Shown one piece after another: positions 34,056 through 46,400 of a stretch of DNA of 64,000 bases. Origin of the DNA: Pocillopora verrucosa. Its lineage: Eukaryota > Cnidaria > Anthozoa > Scleractinia > Pocilloporidae. The stretch spans positions 14,831,605 to 14,895,604 of the forward strand of contig NC_089316.1 in assembly GCF_036669915.1 (NCBI RefSeq), in the 5' to 3' direction. Position 1 is the first letter of the stretch, and each line of letters opens with the position of its first letter. The position numbers were made by a program, and so were the translations under genes. The notes under the pieces were generated by a model. It was not told where the DNA came from and did not search any database. It was given only the letters and a program-made list of their open reading frames with translations.

Positions 34056-37000
34056 ATGGCGGGTCAGTACCCTGGCTATGGTGGCTACAACCCAGCAGCT
34101 GGCTCAAATCCGTACGGAAATCAGCCTCATCCTCAAGGTAAGAACAAGGATTCTCCTATAACGCAGAATTTACTATTATTCAAATGAAAAAACTATTGTA
34201 GAAAATACGACTATTTTATTGTTTTAAAAAACTGTGAAGTGCTATATTGTTCATGTAGAAAGGTGTGTGAAGTTATCAAAGGCATAGTCCGGGATTATCG
34301 TTAAGATTATTTGGTTTCACCTGAATCACGTTTGCCAGTGTTTATTCAATGAAGGCCTCTTGAAAAAAAAAGCCATCTTTCTAATTTTTCTGTAAGGTAG
34401 CAACACTCTCGGGACCTTCTCAGTTCTAGAAATCCAGTGGGTCTCACGCTAACTTTGTCTTTAAATTCACGACATTTTATACCATCCACATACTATTTTT
34501 CACAAGTATGCAATAATTTTTTATCTCGCAAAATGTTTTGGACAGAATTTATTTGATCAAGGAGACATGTTCTAGAAAAGAGCCTTCCTATGTCACAGCT
34601 TAGAACTTAATGCCAGTTTTCAAAAGGAATGAAGCTAATTTGGGAAAATTCAAAGTGTTTGAAGAACTAAAAACCTCTTTTCCAAGCAGCAAAGTAAAGA
34701 AACTTTTTTAACTTGTATATATATATATATTGTTTTTCAAAAATCCTTCCAAGGTAATTTTTATGGGATGCAAAATAATCTGCATCTATCAAAACCAATT
34801 TTAGGTAACAGGCATAGTACATTTGATTTTATGTTTTCCTTTTCAGGTTATGGACAGCCTCCTGGTTACCCACCCAGCATGGGCTATCCACCTCATGGTG
34901 GGGGGTACCCCGGGGGGTATGGAGGACCTTCTGCTCCACCCCCAGGAGCTGACCCTACCTTGTGGAACTGGTTTGTTACTGTTGATAGAGACAGGTCAGG
35001 TCAAATAACAGCAGATGAATTACAACAGGCACTGCTTAATGGAAACTGGTCCCACTTCAACAGTGAGACATGCAGGCTTATGATTGGTAAAGTGCCCTTT
35101 TTCTTTTACATTTACTTGTCATATTAATTTTGTCCTTCAGGACCCAAGTTTGTCTCACATATATACATTTTTTTATTATTACTTTTGAAGCCAAAGATCT
35201 CTCAAAGATCACCAGGTTTACCACACTTGCTGCTAATATTAAATTTGTGCATTCAGGCATCTCTTATTTGCTGTAAAACAAAAAAAAAATCAAAGATGTA
35301 TATTGATTTTCTTGTTTTCATATGTACATGTAAAAAGGCATTTTGGCCATGATTGGTTATTGATTATGAACATCAATGGATCAATCTCTTGTTATTATCC
35401 AACTACACTTACTAGAGTACAAATGATGTGCCAATCAAGTACAAATATCACAGAATATTAGGACAGTTGGTTATTTTATGCTGTTAAAAAGCTAGTTCAA
35501 CTAGTTTGCAACATGTGCTATGCTTTTCTATCTGCTCTGCTTTTCCTGTGGTTTTAAAAAATGCATATAAAATAAAGTAGTTGGGTAATAAATACCAACA
35601 ACTTATTAGATGTTTTGATGTACCTGGTATTGCTGAGTGTTTTAACTTGTAGTTTGTATTTTGACCTGCCCTGCGTCAATCCATGATAACTGAATAGGTT
35701 TCCTTATCCCATTCAATGGATTTGGCCTAAAATTAGTCACTTTAATGTCAATGATTTGAGCAGATGAGTGGACCCCAAACCTACAGCAGAAATTGGCTGA
35801 TTATTAGATAATGTTAGCCTGGATTCTTGACTCTGCCTGTCTACTCATTCAGATTTGGGATCCTAAGTCATCTGTATCAAATCAGATTATCCAACTCTAT
35901 GGAATTGGTTTTTGATAGTGATGGTCCTGTGCAATGAACTATTTGGCCACTAGGATATTTATATATTTAAAAAACAATTTTTTCCCTTTTCCACACCTTT
36001 GTAAAACAACACTATAAATAGTATGTGTAAATGTCTTTTTCATAATATTTTAAGAGTCCTTATGCTCAATAACAAATGTATGGCTGTGTTTTTGTTGTTG
36101 GAGTATAGAAACTTGATGCCTGTGGGGAGGTGGTTGCATGGAGATGTTGAACAATCAATTACAAGTTGTTTAGTTTATGGCATGTGTTTTTATCAGGTAT
36201 CTTTGACCAAGATCAGTCTGGTACTATCAGTTTCCAAGAGTTTCAACAACTTTGGAAGTATATTCAGCAATGGAAGGGTGCATTTGACAGATATGATTCG
36301 GACAGATCAGGAGCTATAGAGTCTCAAGAATTACATCGAGCTTTTGCTGAGATGGGTTTTAATGTTTCACCGAATTTTGTCAACATCGTCGTTACCAGGT
36401 ACCTGCAGCTTCTTGCATATGAGTATAGAGTGGTTCGTAAATTGGTTTTTTGTTCGTAAACATCATCCTGCAATGTAAAATTTTCTTCTAAGCCATTTGC
36501 TTATGAAAGAGGATTCATGATATTTAAACTCCTTCAAATTTTAAATTAAAACATTTGCATTAAGCTGGCTCAAATTTCCCACCCCATGAATGACAGCCAA
36601 ATGCCTGTGGGTTGCCAGGCAGGGTGGGGTGGGGGTGTGTTGAGGCTTCTAATTGATCAGCACACAACCTATTGTGGTCACAGAATAATGTGATAGTGTA
36701 GTTTAATTGTCTGGTTGAGCGTAGTCCTGAATAAGCTTCTCTTTTTTTTTTCTTATGCACTTTCTTATGCACTTTGACAGGTGTTGGATCGTGTCAGATA
36801 AGGGACTTGTCAGAAATTAGCAGGGGGGGAGGGGGGGTGGGAATTTTAAATTTGGGTTCGGAAATTAGGTGACCCATCCCTGCAATGGGAGTGAAATTTG
36901 CTAACCCTCCCCTTGAGCTTGGCCTAAAATATCATGACCCTCCCCCTCTTGTATAAATGATAAAATCTAGTTCTTGCAATGCACTAGGGTGCGTCAGTAT

Positions 37001-38087
37001 TAGAAAACTCAAAATATATTTCTAATCTGTTCTTTGTCATGCTACATACATACATTTTCGATGACAGCATTAAGAGTCCGACTGATCACTCGACTCTCCT
37101 ATTTCTCCCAATACAAAGTCTTCATCACTAGAACAAGTGGGTAATGCCTCATCCCCTTCATCTACCTCACATTCATCATGATCATCCACCTCTTCCAAAT
37201 AAAGAACTTCCTTTTTCTTCTGTGGGTGAACCTCTACATGATCACGGGCATATATTTGCATGACCCTTCCCCTTTTAACTGCCCATTTTTCATGACCCCT
37301 CCCTTTTCTGAGGCTCAAAAAGTTGTGACCCCCCCTCTGTTTCCACCCCCCTCCCCCCCTGCTAATTTCTGACAGGTCCCTAATTAAAAAAAAAAATGTT
37401 TCAAAGTTTGCTAGGAAGCCTTCTAAATCACCCTTATCTATTTTCAGATAAAAATTTTGTTGGGAAGCCTCCCTTTTAGTTGCATTACCTTTGTTTTCTC
37501 TACCATCTACTCCCTCAACATTGGTCCAATTATGGAGGCCTTTGCTGTAATTACAGTCCTAAATCATTAGGGTTTTTTTGGAAAACACTTTGTGAAGTTT
37601 TAGAAAAAAATTAAAATGATATTCTCCAGCCTAGGTTAGTCCGTATTGGGAAAAACTGTGCCCTCTGTCTTGAGTACTGCCCTTTGTCTACAGCCTTAAG
37701 CAATACTCAAGACCTCAGGCATAGTTTTTCCCAATATGGACCTCCCGGTTGGTGAATGACAAACATATATTTTAATATTAAAAGAATGTTTTTGACTTAT
37801 TTGTTTACCAGTTACTGGGCACATTGACACAAATTGGCCACATTGGTTCTAAAAGTTGATTTACCCTTACTTTGTGTATTATGAATATTTTGTACAGTTT
37901 ATTTACTCTGTTCATCAGGTTTGATCAACATGCTCGTAGAAGTTTAAAGCTGGACAGTTTTATCCAGTGCTGTGTGATGCTGCGAGGACTAACAGATGCT
38001 TTCCGAGTTAGAGACACAACCATGAATGGCAGCATCACCATTAATTATGAAGACTTCATGTGCATGGTGTTGTTGAACAAGCCTTAA
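34056..38087 (+). CDS. PEF1: Peflin, penta-EF-hand calcium sensor
   Basis: Four coding exons: 34056-34137, 34847-35086, 36197-36398 and 37919-38087. Phases are 1, 1 and 2. Total 693 nt, 230 aa. Peflin heterodimerises with ALG-2 (PDCD6), dissociates on calcium binding, and works in ER-to-Golgi COPII export. Residues 1-64 are a Gly/Pro/Tyr/Gln-rich tail. EF1 (about 75, DRDRSGQITADEL), EF2 (about 110, DQDQSGTISFQEF) and EF3 (about 141, DSDRSGAIESQEL) have full calcium-loop residues. EF4 and EF5 are degenerate, as expected for the dimerising half. LWKYIQQWKGAF and QMG/EMGFNVSP-type linkers match human PEF1. The human tail is longer (284 aa). The second EF-hand is better conserved here than in human (inference from memory of the family). 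The ATG was chosen for MAGQYPGYGG and frame continuity. Confidence 0.95.
36436..36660. repeat. Dispersed ~250-bp repeat, copy B
   Basis: Second copy of the family at 13488-13750, in the same orientation, in PEF1 intron 3. Shared markers are AAAATTTTCTTCTAAGCC, AAATGCCTGTGGGTTGCC and the G-rich run ending TGTTGAGGCTTCTAATTGAT. Confidence 0.75.
36801..37381. mobile_element. Non-autonomous TIR element with G-rich ends
   Basis: Inverted ends of about 40 bp: AGGGACTTGTCAGAAATTAG plus a G-run at 36801-36842, and its complement ending TTTCTGACAGGTCCCT at 37381. A minus-strand frame inside (37318-37070, 82 codons) is basic then strongly acidic (EVDDHDECEVDEGDE) and may be a transposon-coded remnant. 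No clear target-site duplication is visible. It is inside PEF1 intron 3. Confidence 0.75.
37635..37742. repeat. Foldback repeat in PEF1 intron 3
   Basis: Left TTAGTCCGTATTGGGAAAAA...CTTGAGTACTGC is mirrored by right GCAATACTCAAG...TTTTTCCCAATATGGACCT. Arms are about 45 bp, with a short loop. It is a MITE-like palindrome. Confidence 0.8.
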
Positions 38088-40417
38088 ATTTGTGTTTAAA
38101 CTGGATAAAGGAAAACAGTATTGAATTCCCCTTTCACATCACACTTATTGTTAAATTGTAGACTCAACTGAGTACTTTTCATCTTTGAAAAATAAAAACT
38201 ACTGTTAGTAGGTGTTGCATATCTAATTTGGACAGCTTTAAACAAAGCTTTTTAGAATTGTTGGTGGGCCAAAAAGGCTGACATCTATTGGCTACATTAC
38301 CTCTTTAAAAACACCCTTCCTACTTTTGTTTGAGTGTAGTTAACCATTTATCCTGCAGAGTTTGGTTAGCAAATTCATCTGGATTAGTCCTGAATTGTTC
38401 AAATTTTTATAAACATCACAAAAATGAAAGTGTGGAAAGAAAGCCTTTTTTTCAAATTGAAAATTTGTTCCATTCACATTAGTATGGACAAAGGCAAAAT
38501 GAAATTGCTACTAAGGCCTTATAAACCTCATACAGGTGTAAAATCTATGTTATGCTGTTCATTTATTTAGTCCATAGAACTTTACCTGTAAAAGTTTACA
38601 AGTAGCTACTCAAGAAACCTCTTAACAGTGGATGTTTAAGAGATAAGCAGACAAATACTTCCTTTTAAAATTGGACATCCACTCAAAGTGTGGTTAGGTG
38701 ATTGCAAGTGCAGTTTAGAGTGTTTCAGTATTTATGACTCTTTGTTGTCTGAAATGAAATAAAACTCTCTGATTACTTACTCATGTTGTAATCCATTTTT
38801 TTTATTATTAAGTATTTAATTGGGATGGCACTTGCTTAGGATGACCGAAACAAACTTTAAAAAAAAAAATGGAAAGATATTTTCCTGGGGAAAAACTGTC
38901 AAATGAGGAGATAAGCCGCACCCCTGATTTGATACAAACATATTAGGAGAAAAAGTTGTTAATTCTCTGCTTTAAGGTAATTAATGATGCACAAGTTTTT
39001 CTCTCCACCCTTAATTTGTGACTGGGAGAATTTTTTTTTTCACTCAGCCAATGTGGTTTGCATTTTTAATGGCATTTGATCTTTTGAAGGAATTATGATT
39101 CATCTTATTCATCTGATTCATTGCATTTAATGCTCAAACTCTGCAGAATTAATTGTTTGGTTATATGAGAAATATGTTAATTAAGGAGTGTTAACAATAT
39201 TTATCTTGCCACAAATTCTTACAATATGTTTCTTTTGATTTTTTTTGTCTACCGTACTAAAAATGAAAGAAATAAATTATGATTGTGCATGTTTACTTGT
39301 AGATATATCCTTTACATTACTTTACTGTGACTTGGAAAGAAAGTTGCAAGAAGGAAATTATTTGGTTTTCAAACAGAATCACTCAGAGTTATTTCAGCCA
39401 TGGTGATGGCCATAAAATTGCTTGTTGTTTCCATTATTTTTTTTGAAGAATTTTGACTGTATTCACCACACAGCACCTGTATCACTTGGAAATAAAATTT
39501 TGTCTAGAGAGTTAAGAGGGCCTGAATTAAATGATTGGATTGGGTTTCAGTAGTTCAAAAAGAGATCAGTGGTTGTGATGTGCTTCTCTTTCTACCGAAA
39601 AGTTTAAATCCATGGTTTTTCTGTCTTCAGTGATGACCTGAATCTTGTATTAGTGTGTAGTAAAAATGTCTGGCCTGAATGCTGATCCACATCACAGACT
39701 TTGCTCAGCCACAATTCGATGTCAATTTTATGCCATCTCTCAACTATAGAACAAATTCCTCTGATTAAACCAAAGCACAACTTGTATCTGACAGCAAGAT
39801 CCACTGGAAAAAAAAACTGTGTGGGAAAGTAACAAATTTTATTCTCCCATACTGAAATTGTACCATACAAAAATAAATAATAAGATATTACATTGATTTC
39901 ATGAATTTCTTTACATCTGGCAGAGTTTTGGCAATACTGACAAACCTTCAATAGTATTATTTCACAAATTGTAAGCCTGAATGAATACTCCATCATTAAA
40001 ATACAGAGACTACATGAAGTTTGTTACCTGATGTTTAAAAAAACATAAAGGCCATCACAGGCTCACAACATTGCAAAGAAAACTTTTTTGTTTGAGTGAC
40101 TATAAAAGTGATCTTAGTTATGAAGTATCTTTTCTCAGATTTGTAGAATTGTTGTTTTAGGTAACTCGTTAGAAAAAGCTATTTATTGTATACCTACATC
40201 TTTGTATGGAGAATCATCAGAAAAAAGTTTGACTTCATGGGTACAAATAAATAAAGAAAACTTTTATTCAGTCTGTTAAATATTGCATCAAACATGCTTG
40301 AACCAGGATTCTGAAGCCAAAATGTGAGTACATCACTACTTAAGAGAAAAACCTGTCTCTTTCTGTGATATATACAAGCTACACAATTCAGCTGTAAAAC
40401 ATTTGGACAGTCTTTAA
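38088..40417. other. Convergent intergenic stretch after peflin
   Basis: The peflin 3'UTR starts here, with an AATAAA at 38191 and another near 38756. The 3'UTR of the minus-strand 511-aa gene occupies the right end. The minus-strand frame at 39604-39996 has no recognisable domain and no splice link to the neighbouring gene, so it is not called. Confidence 0.45.
38191..38196 (+). terminator. Candidate poly(A) signal for PEF1
   Basis: AATAAA about 100 nt after the stop codon. A second hexamer lies near 38756, so alternative 3' ends are possible. Confidence 0.4.
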
Positions 40418-43400
40418 TTAATGGGTGTTTATTGAACTTATATATGTTTCTGTCCATCTCTTGAGATTGGCCTGCAGAAAAAAAAACAAACAAAAATTAA
40501 ATTAACTTAGACTCAAAACTAGACAACCAAAAAAATTGTGAGAAAGTCAAGAAACCTAATAACATTTTTGGGGCAGAGATTCAGTGTCTGTTGTCCATAT
40601 CAGAGAGGATCCATGGTGGAGAGTTTTTTTTTCCAAGTAGAATACATCTCTTGGAATTTTAACAGGAAGTAAACTGTCTGTACTGGAGAGACAACAAACC
40701 TAGAGAGATGTCCTTAAATAGAGGTTCAATTGACTGTACTTATATTAGAAAATTTGTGAAATAAAATTGATCAAACTGTGAAGAACTTTTCTTTCCAGAG
40801 GGGCAAACAGTCAAGCTTTCATTGACAATTTTAAAGTGAAAGTAGAGTTTCCTCACATATTTAAAAACTCTATGACAAAGGTAAACCTAAATCATTAAAC
40901 ACACCTTGCACCAAATCAGCGATTCTTCCAGTTTTTTGTAAATAAACTTCATTTCCACATCACTGAATAATTGTGAGCTGATCTCTGAGGCTACAGGCTA
41001 CAAAGAAATAGTTATGTTGTTAATGATTGGCATGCACCTGAAATTCAAGTTTCCCTGATTGTTTTTATACCTAAATTTGTGATATCTCCAGCATCCAAAA
41101 TACCACTAGTCTAAGCAAAACAATATTTTAGGTTGAATATACCATAAAACAAGCAAACCTTCACAGGCCTCAAGAAATAAGTTTGACCTACTAATGCTGA
41201 CAAAATACTTAATAGTATATAGAATATACTTGATCTTAACATAAATTTACAGTTTCTTCCCAATTGACTCTTGGTGACCTTTTAAATTTTCAATCACAGC
41301 ATAGGCTTGAAAAGACAGCTTTGAAACTCTTTACAGTGGCTAATTTACATTATTAACTTAGTTGATAAAACCAAAATTATCTTGTGTGGAATGTGCACTG
41401 GTCACACCTTTGCCACCCTACAAACATTTGGTTGTAATATTACAGAAAGGATTGAAAAAATGGCGGGACCATTGTTTAGCTAAGGACTTCAGAAAGTGGA
41501 CATAATGATGATAATGGGAGGAGTTCCACAGTTTATTGGATAATCTGTGCTCTCAGTGGTACTAAGTAGCTATAGGGGAAGCCACAGGGTCACCACTTAT
41601 AAGCTAAATGTGTATAGATCCATTGAGGGTACCTGTTACATTCCCATCTTGTACTTTTTCAGCTTGTGAACATGTGTAAGTTTGGGCCTGGGGGGTGGTA
41701 GTTGGGGGGAGGGGGGTGTGCTTGCTGGACACAAGTAGATATTTCTGCCAATTGCTCTTCTAGAACAATACCATATAATAAAACTGACCACCAGGTTAAA
41801 CTTACCATTACTTTCTTACTATTCTTTAATGAGACATCACGGACAATTTTCATGAGAATGGTTCCCAAGACCTGAAAAGCACAATGAAATTTCATCCACA
41901 CCAAGAATTACTGCTGAAGACAATTTTGGTTTGCAATCACTCATCACATATTTGTTCATGAATACAATAAAACGCTCCATAATTTGTGATCTGATAACCT
42001 TGAATAAATATAAACAATAGCCTCCATTTGGTGTGGAAATATTTAGTAAACAAACCTCTTCTGACCACATTTGTTGGCTGATTATTTGAGAGATTGTCCG
42101 AAAAAAGAATATGTGGCCAAGAAGTGAAGCTTTCAGGGCAAATGTGAATACTAATTATTTGTGTATACTGATTACTGTGTCTACTAATTATTTCATTGAT
42201 TATAAAAATATATCTTCAGGTACATTGTATAAACATGTACCTTGAGGTTAGACTGTGCCAGACCACTGGGTGTATTATCCATTAGTCCATACTCAGTAGG
42301 CTTGAACAGCAGTGTAGATACCAGTCCTCTTGAGATAAACAAGCCCAGCAGTAACATGGTGATCACTTCATTAGTCACTTTAGTTAAAGCACCTTGGTCA
42401 GTGAACATCATGCTATCCTGTAAATCAGCATTAAAGATAACAGGCCCAGAATAAGATGCAATTGTGTTGTTATTGAAAAACTGAACCTGATTTAACCCTT
42501 TAACCCTTTAACCCAAGATATTCACCATTAAATAAAAAATTTGTCACTGGTACTGACAACTTTTACTGGATGATGATTGCCTTTAACCCTTTACACCCTT
42601 ACATAACATGCATAATCTCCAAACTGTTCTCTAGACATTGCCTAAGGTACAAGCAAGGAGAATTCAAGAGTTTCTCTGGTTGGTGATCATTTCCTTTATT
42701 CTCATGACCTTACTGTGTGATTCAGGAGTGATATTGTAAGGAGAAATTACATGCTAGACTCACTCATAGGGGTCAGAGGGTTAACAAAGTGACTCAAGGA
42801 TTGTTACACCTGTCTAGTAATCAGTTAAATGGACAAAAACTTTAACTGATTATAACCATTACAATTTCATCAAATGTGATTGGTGCATTGGCTGCTTTAT
42901 TTTTCACTAATTATAAGTGTAGTGTTGTAATCAGACAGTTGTAGTTGAAAACCTGTAATTGGACAGTTAAAGCAGCCAATCATATTAAGTCCACTCAGCC
43001 AAATCCACCAACCACAGAATTAATCATAGTAACCATAAAAACTGGGGAATTTCAAAAAATGGAGGAATTCTTTACTGAAGACATTGTCTCCACGAGAAAT
43101 ATTTTCCCTAATTGTATTTTTTATGGAATTGTAATGGTTATGATTGATTGGTAACGGGACTTTGTGTCATCCAATTCATTCAATCCAATTTTCTTAAACA
43201 CTTGTAAGATTACAGACCAAATTGGACTCCACTTGGTTTATTACCATTATTAATTTTGCTCCTCACCTAAATAATACTAACCCCTCCCCTTGTAATTCTT
43301 ATAAATTCATATGACTTAAACTTGCTATGTCTATACAAGACATTGGCACCCAGGCTGGGGGGAAGTAGGTCAGAAATACAAACTGAACAATAAAGGAAAT

Positions 43401-46400
43401 ATTTACACGTAGCCTTCAACCTCTGTCTCAATTGCCTTTGTGAATTAAACTTCACTAAAGGGTCCTCTTTCAAATACCTTTTCAACTTGCCACAGGTAGT
43501 TTGGTGGTAGAAAGACACCTTCCTGAGTCATAAGCCACAAGACACCCTCTCTTGAAGCACTTAAAATTCCAGTATCAGGTTTAATCTGAATAACATTATG
43601 AATAATGGTCTCAACCATGGATGAGAGTTCTTTAAAGGCACTTTGAGAATCCTTTGAAAGTCTCTGAAAAACACCTGGATTTTTTATGTAAAAATCAAAG
43701 GCTTCATCTGTAATAGCATCTTGAATGGTAGAGTACATGGACCAGTCATGGCTGAGGTAGTATTCTCTATGAAGTTCATCAATTGCTTGTTTTATAAGAC
43801 TGTTGAGGTTTTCAGTGGCACTCAGCTGCCTTTGATGAGCTTGTTTTAAGAGTGCTATAAGAATAAAACATGCCCAGGCAACATAACCAACATGACGTAA
43901 TTTTCTGACCCTGCTAGATCCAGGAAATGGATATGGTTGTTCTTCATTCCAGTGAACTTGGTTACTAAGAAATCCTTCTGGTCTTAGAGATAACCGAGGT
44001 TTCATTGGTGTTTCTGGAAGTCTTTCTGTTGGTCTTACAGGAGTTGCAACACCTCTTGGTACCTGAACACAAATGACAGTGACAAAATACAAAATTTGTG
44101 ACTCATCATGATAATTCATCATAAACCCAGTATAATTAACTCCAGGCTACTGACTCTATCTAGCTTTTTCCATCTCAAATGAGGCATTTATTTAAGGGAA
44201 GCAATTATGAGAGGGTGGCACTCATTCGAGTAATTACTGTAAGTATAAATCAGCCACACACTGATCTGAAAGGAAACAAATACATGTATCTGTTATAGAC
44301 AGTAGCTTAACAAGATAGAAAATAATTGCATTTCATATATACAGGTACAATGAAACATTTAAAAACTTACCACTGCTTTTGATGAAGGATTTCTTTGAGC
44401 TGGATTTCTTTGAGCAGGAACTTGCAGGTGGTTTGCTACTGGCTCAGGTGCAGCTAAAATCAAAATTTTAGCCCATAAGAAGCTTGCTTTAAGAGGAAAG
44501 ACCTCAAGAAATAAATGTGAAACAATGGAGAAATAATAACAACCATGAGAGATTTTTTGGGCTATGTAGGACATTAATAAGAAAGTTAAAAAAAACAGAA
44601 AAGGTGCAGAATTAAATGCTAGTATAAAAAACTGTGAATTTTATCCAACAAAATTATTTCTGCTGTTGAAATAATTAAATAAAAAAAGTACCTCTTTGGT
44701 GATTCCTGTTTGTTGCATAAGTAGTAAATGGAGACATTTGCCGTTGACCAATTTGTTCAATCTCCACGGGTTTGACAACTGACAAGCTTTATTGTAGCAT
44801 GTTGGTTAAGGGAAAAGGAAGAGAGCCACTCATCAATACAACTTGTTATAAAACATTATTAACTGAATGTCATTGCCCAGACTAACTGCAATACTCAATA
44901 ACTGTTTTTAAAGAAAAAAATATTTATTTAGTAGTTACTGAAAAAATAAAGAGAAAGTATAGCCAGCTTAGGAGCCTGGGAACCATTCCAGCCAAAATTT
45001 ATCCCAGTTCTAGAAGGTTGAAGCCCTTGACAAGATTCCCGTCCATCTTAGGGTTTTCCCTAATATTCCAAGAGGTTTCCCTAAATGTTAGCCACTACCC
45101 AGTTACACTGGGTAGATAATGAAACTATGAAATTTTAGTGCCTTTCCAAATAATACAACCCAATGACCCCTCAATCTGCAGTCCAATACACTGATCCCTC
45201 AGCCATTGTGTCTGTTAAATTTGATGGAAATAACAGTTACTAGGGACTGAGAAATGGAAAAAATATAAAAAATTAATTAATTTTATGTTTATGAAGTATC
45301 AGTGTGTTATAAAAGTTTTACATTAAAGTTACCTTTGCTGTTGTGTTCCTTCTGTATTGACTGATTTTCCAGGTTGCAAGACCATCTGTTGCAATAGTAA
45401 CTGTTGAAGCTGTACATTCTGGGACATCATACTAGCCATCATATCTTGGAAAAATTTAAAAAACAGTGATCATGGTGTTGTCCTTACCACATCTTGATAC
45501 AGTTATAGAATATCAACAGGAAAAGCTCCCTCAAACTGATATGAGATACCTGAGTAGGTTTTTCTCAAAGCACTAACTAAAGATGTTTTCATGTAAAATC
45601 ATATTTCAGGGTATCATCATCCCATATAGGGAATAAAACCATTCAAATGTGTTTTGAAATGTGAAGTTGAGAAAAGTAAGCTGCAGGAATCAAATTACGT
45701 GCATGCTCTAAGTCATGGTGCCTATATGTGATTCACTTTGGCTTGCATGAATAAAGCAGCAGTTCTGATTACATGTTGCACTCTTGAGTCACTGGTTGGT
45801 GAAATACAAAGGTCATTAATAATTCTTATTCACCCCTATTAATGTCTGATATATTTTAGTCACCTTTCATATAGTCATCATTTTGGGTTTGTATTGATGG
45901 CTTCTGCAGCTGCTTCTCTCTTTCTTCCTTTTACAAAAAAAAATCATGTTGTAGAGATACAATCAATAAATGGTGAGATAATATAATTTAATTTATAATA
46001 ATCATCAAATTTACATGTTAAAGAAACAAACTTATTAAGTGATCCAATCTACAGTCCCCTCCAAACCTAGGCCATACCACATTGGACAGTCTCACAATGC
46101 CTTACAAGGATCAGAGAACTGGTCACATGGTTCCCACTTAAACTTCATGATCATGGATGGCATCCCACCTTATAAGGCAAAAAGATCACTGATGTGATTG
46201 GATAAATTTGGTTGGTAGCTTTCCTCAGTTAAGCAACAGAATCCTGTGCAAATTTAAATGTGGTTTGTATGGTGCAAACCATATTCATTTTGATAAAAAA
46301 CACCGTTGCCTCTGTCAACATATACAGGAACATAAACCGTCACTAATCACAAAACATATTTGATGATGTACATAATCTGAGACCTGTGAAAGAAGTTGCT

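Noticed and set aside
39604-39996. 130-codon minus-strand frame downstream of the 511-aa gene.
   Set aside because: The 511-aa gene has a clean last exon with stop at 40418. The frame has no recognisable domain and no good upstream acceptor.
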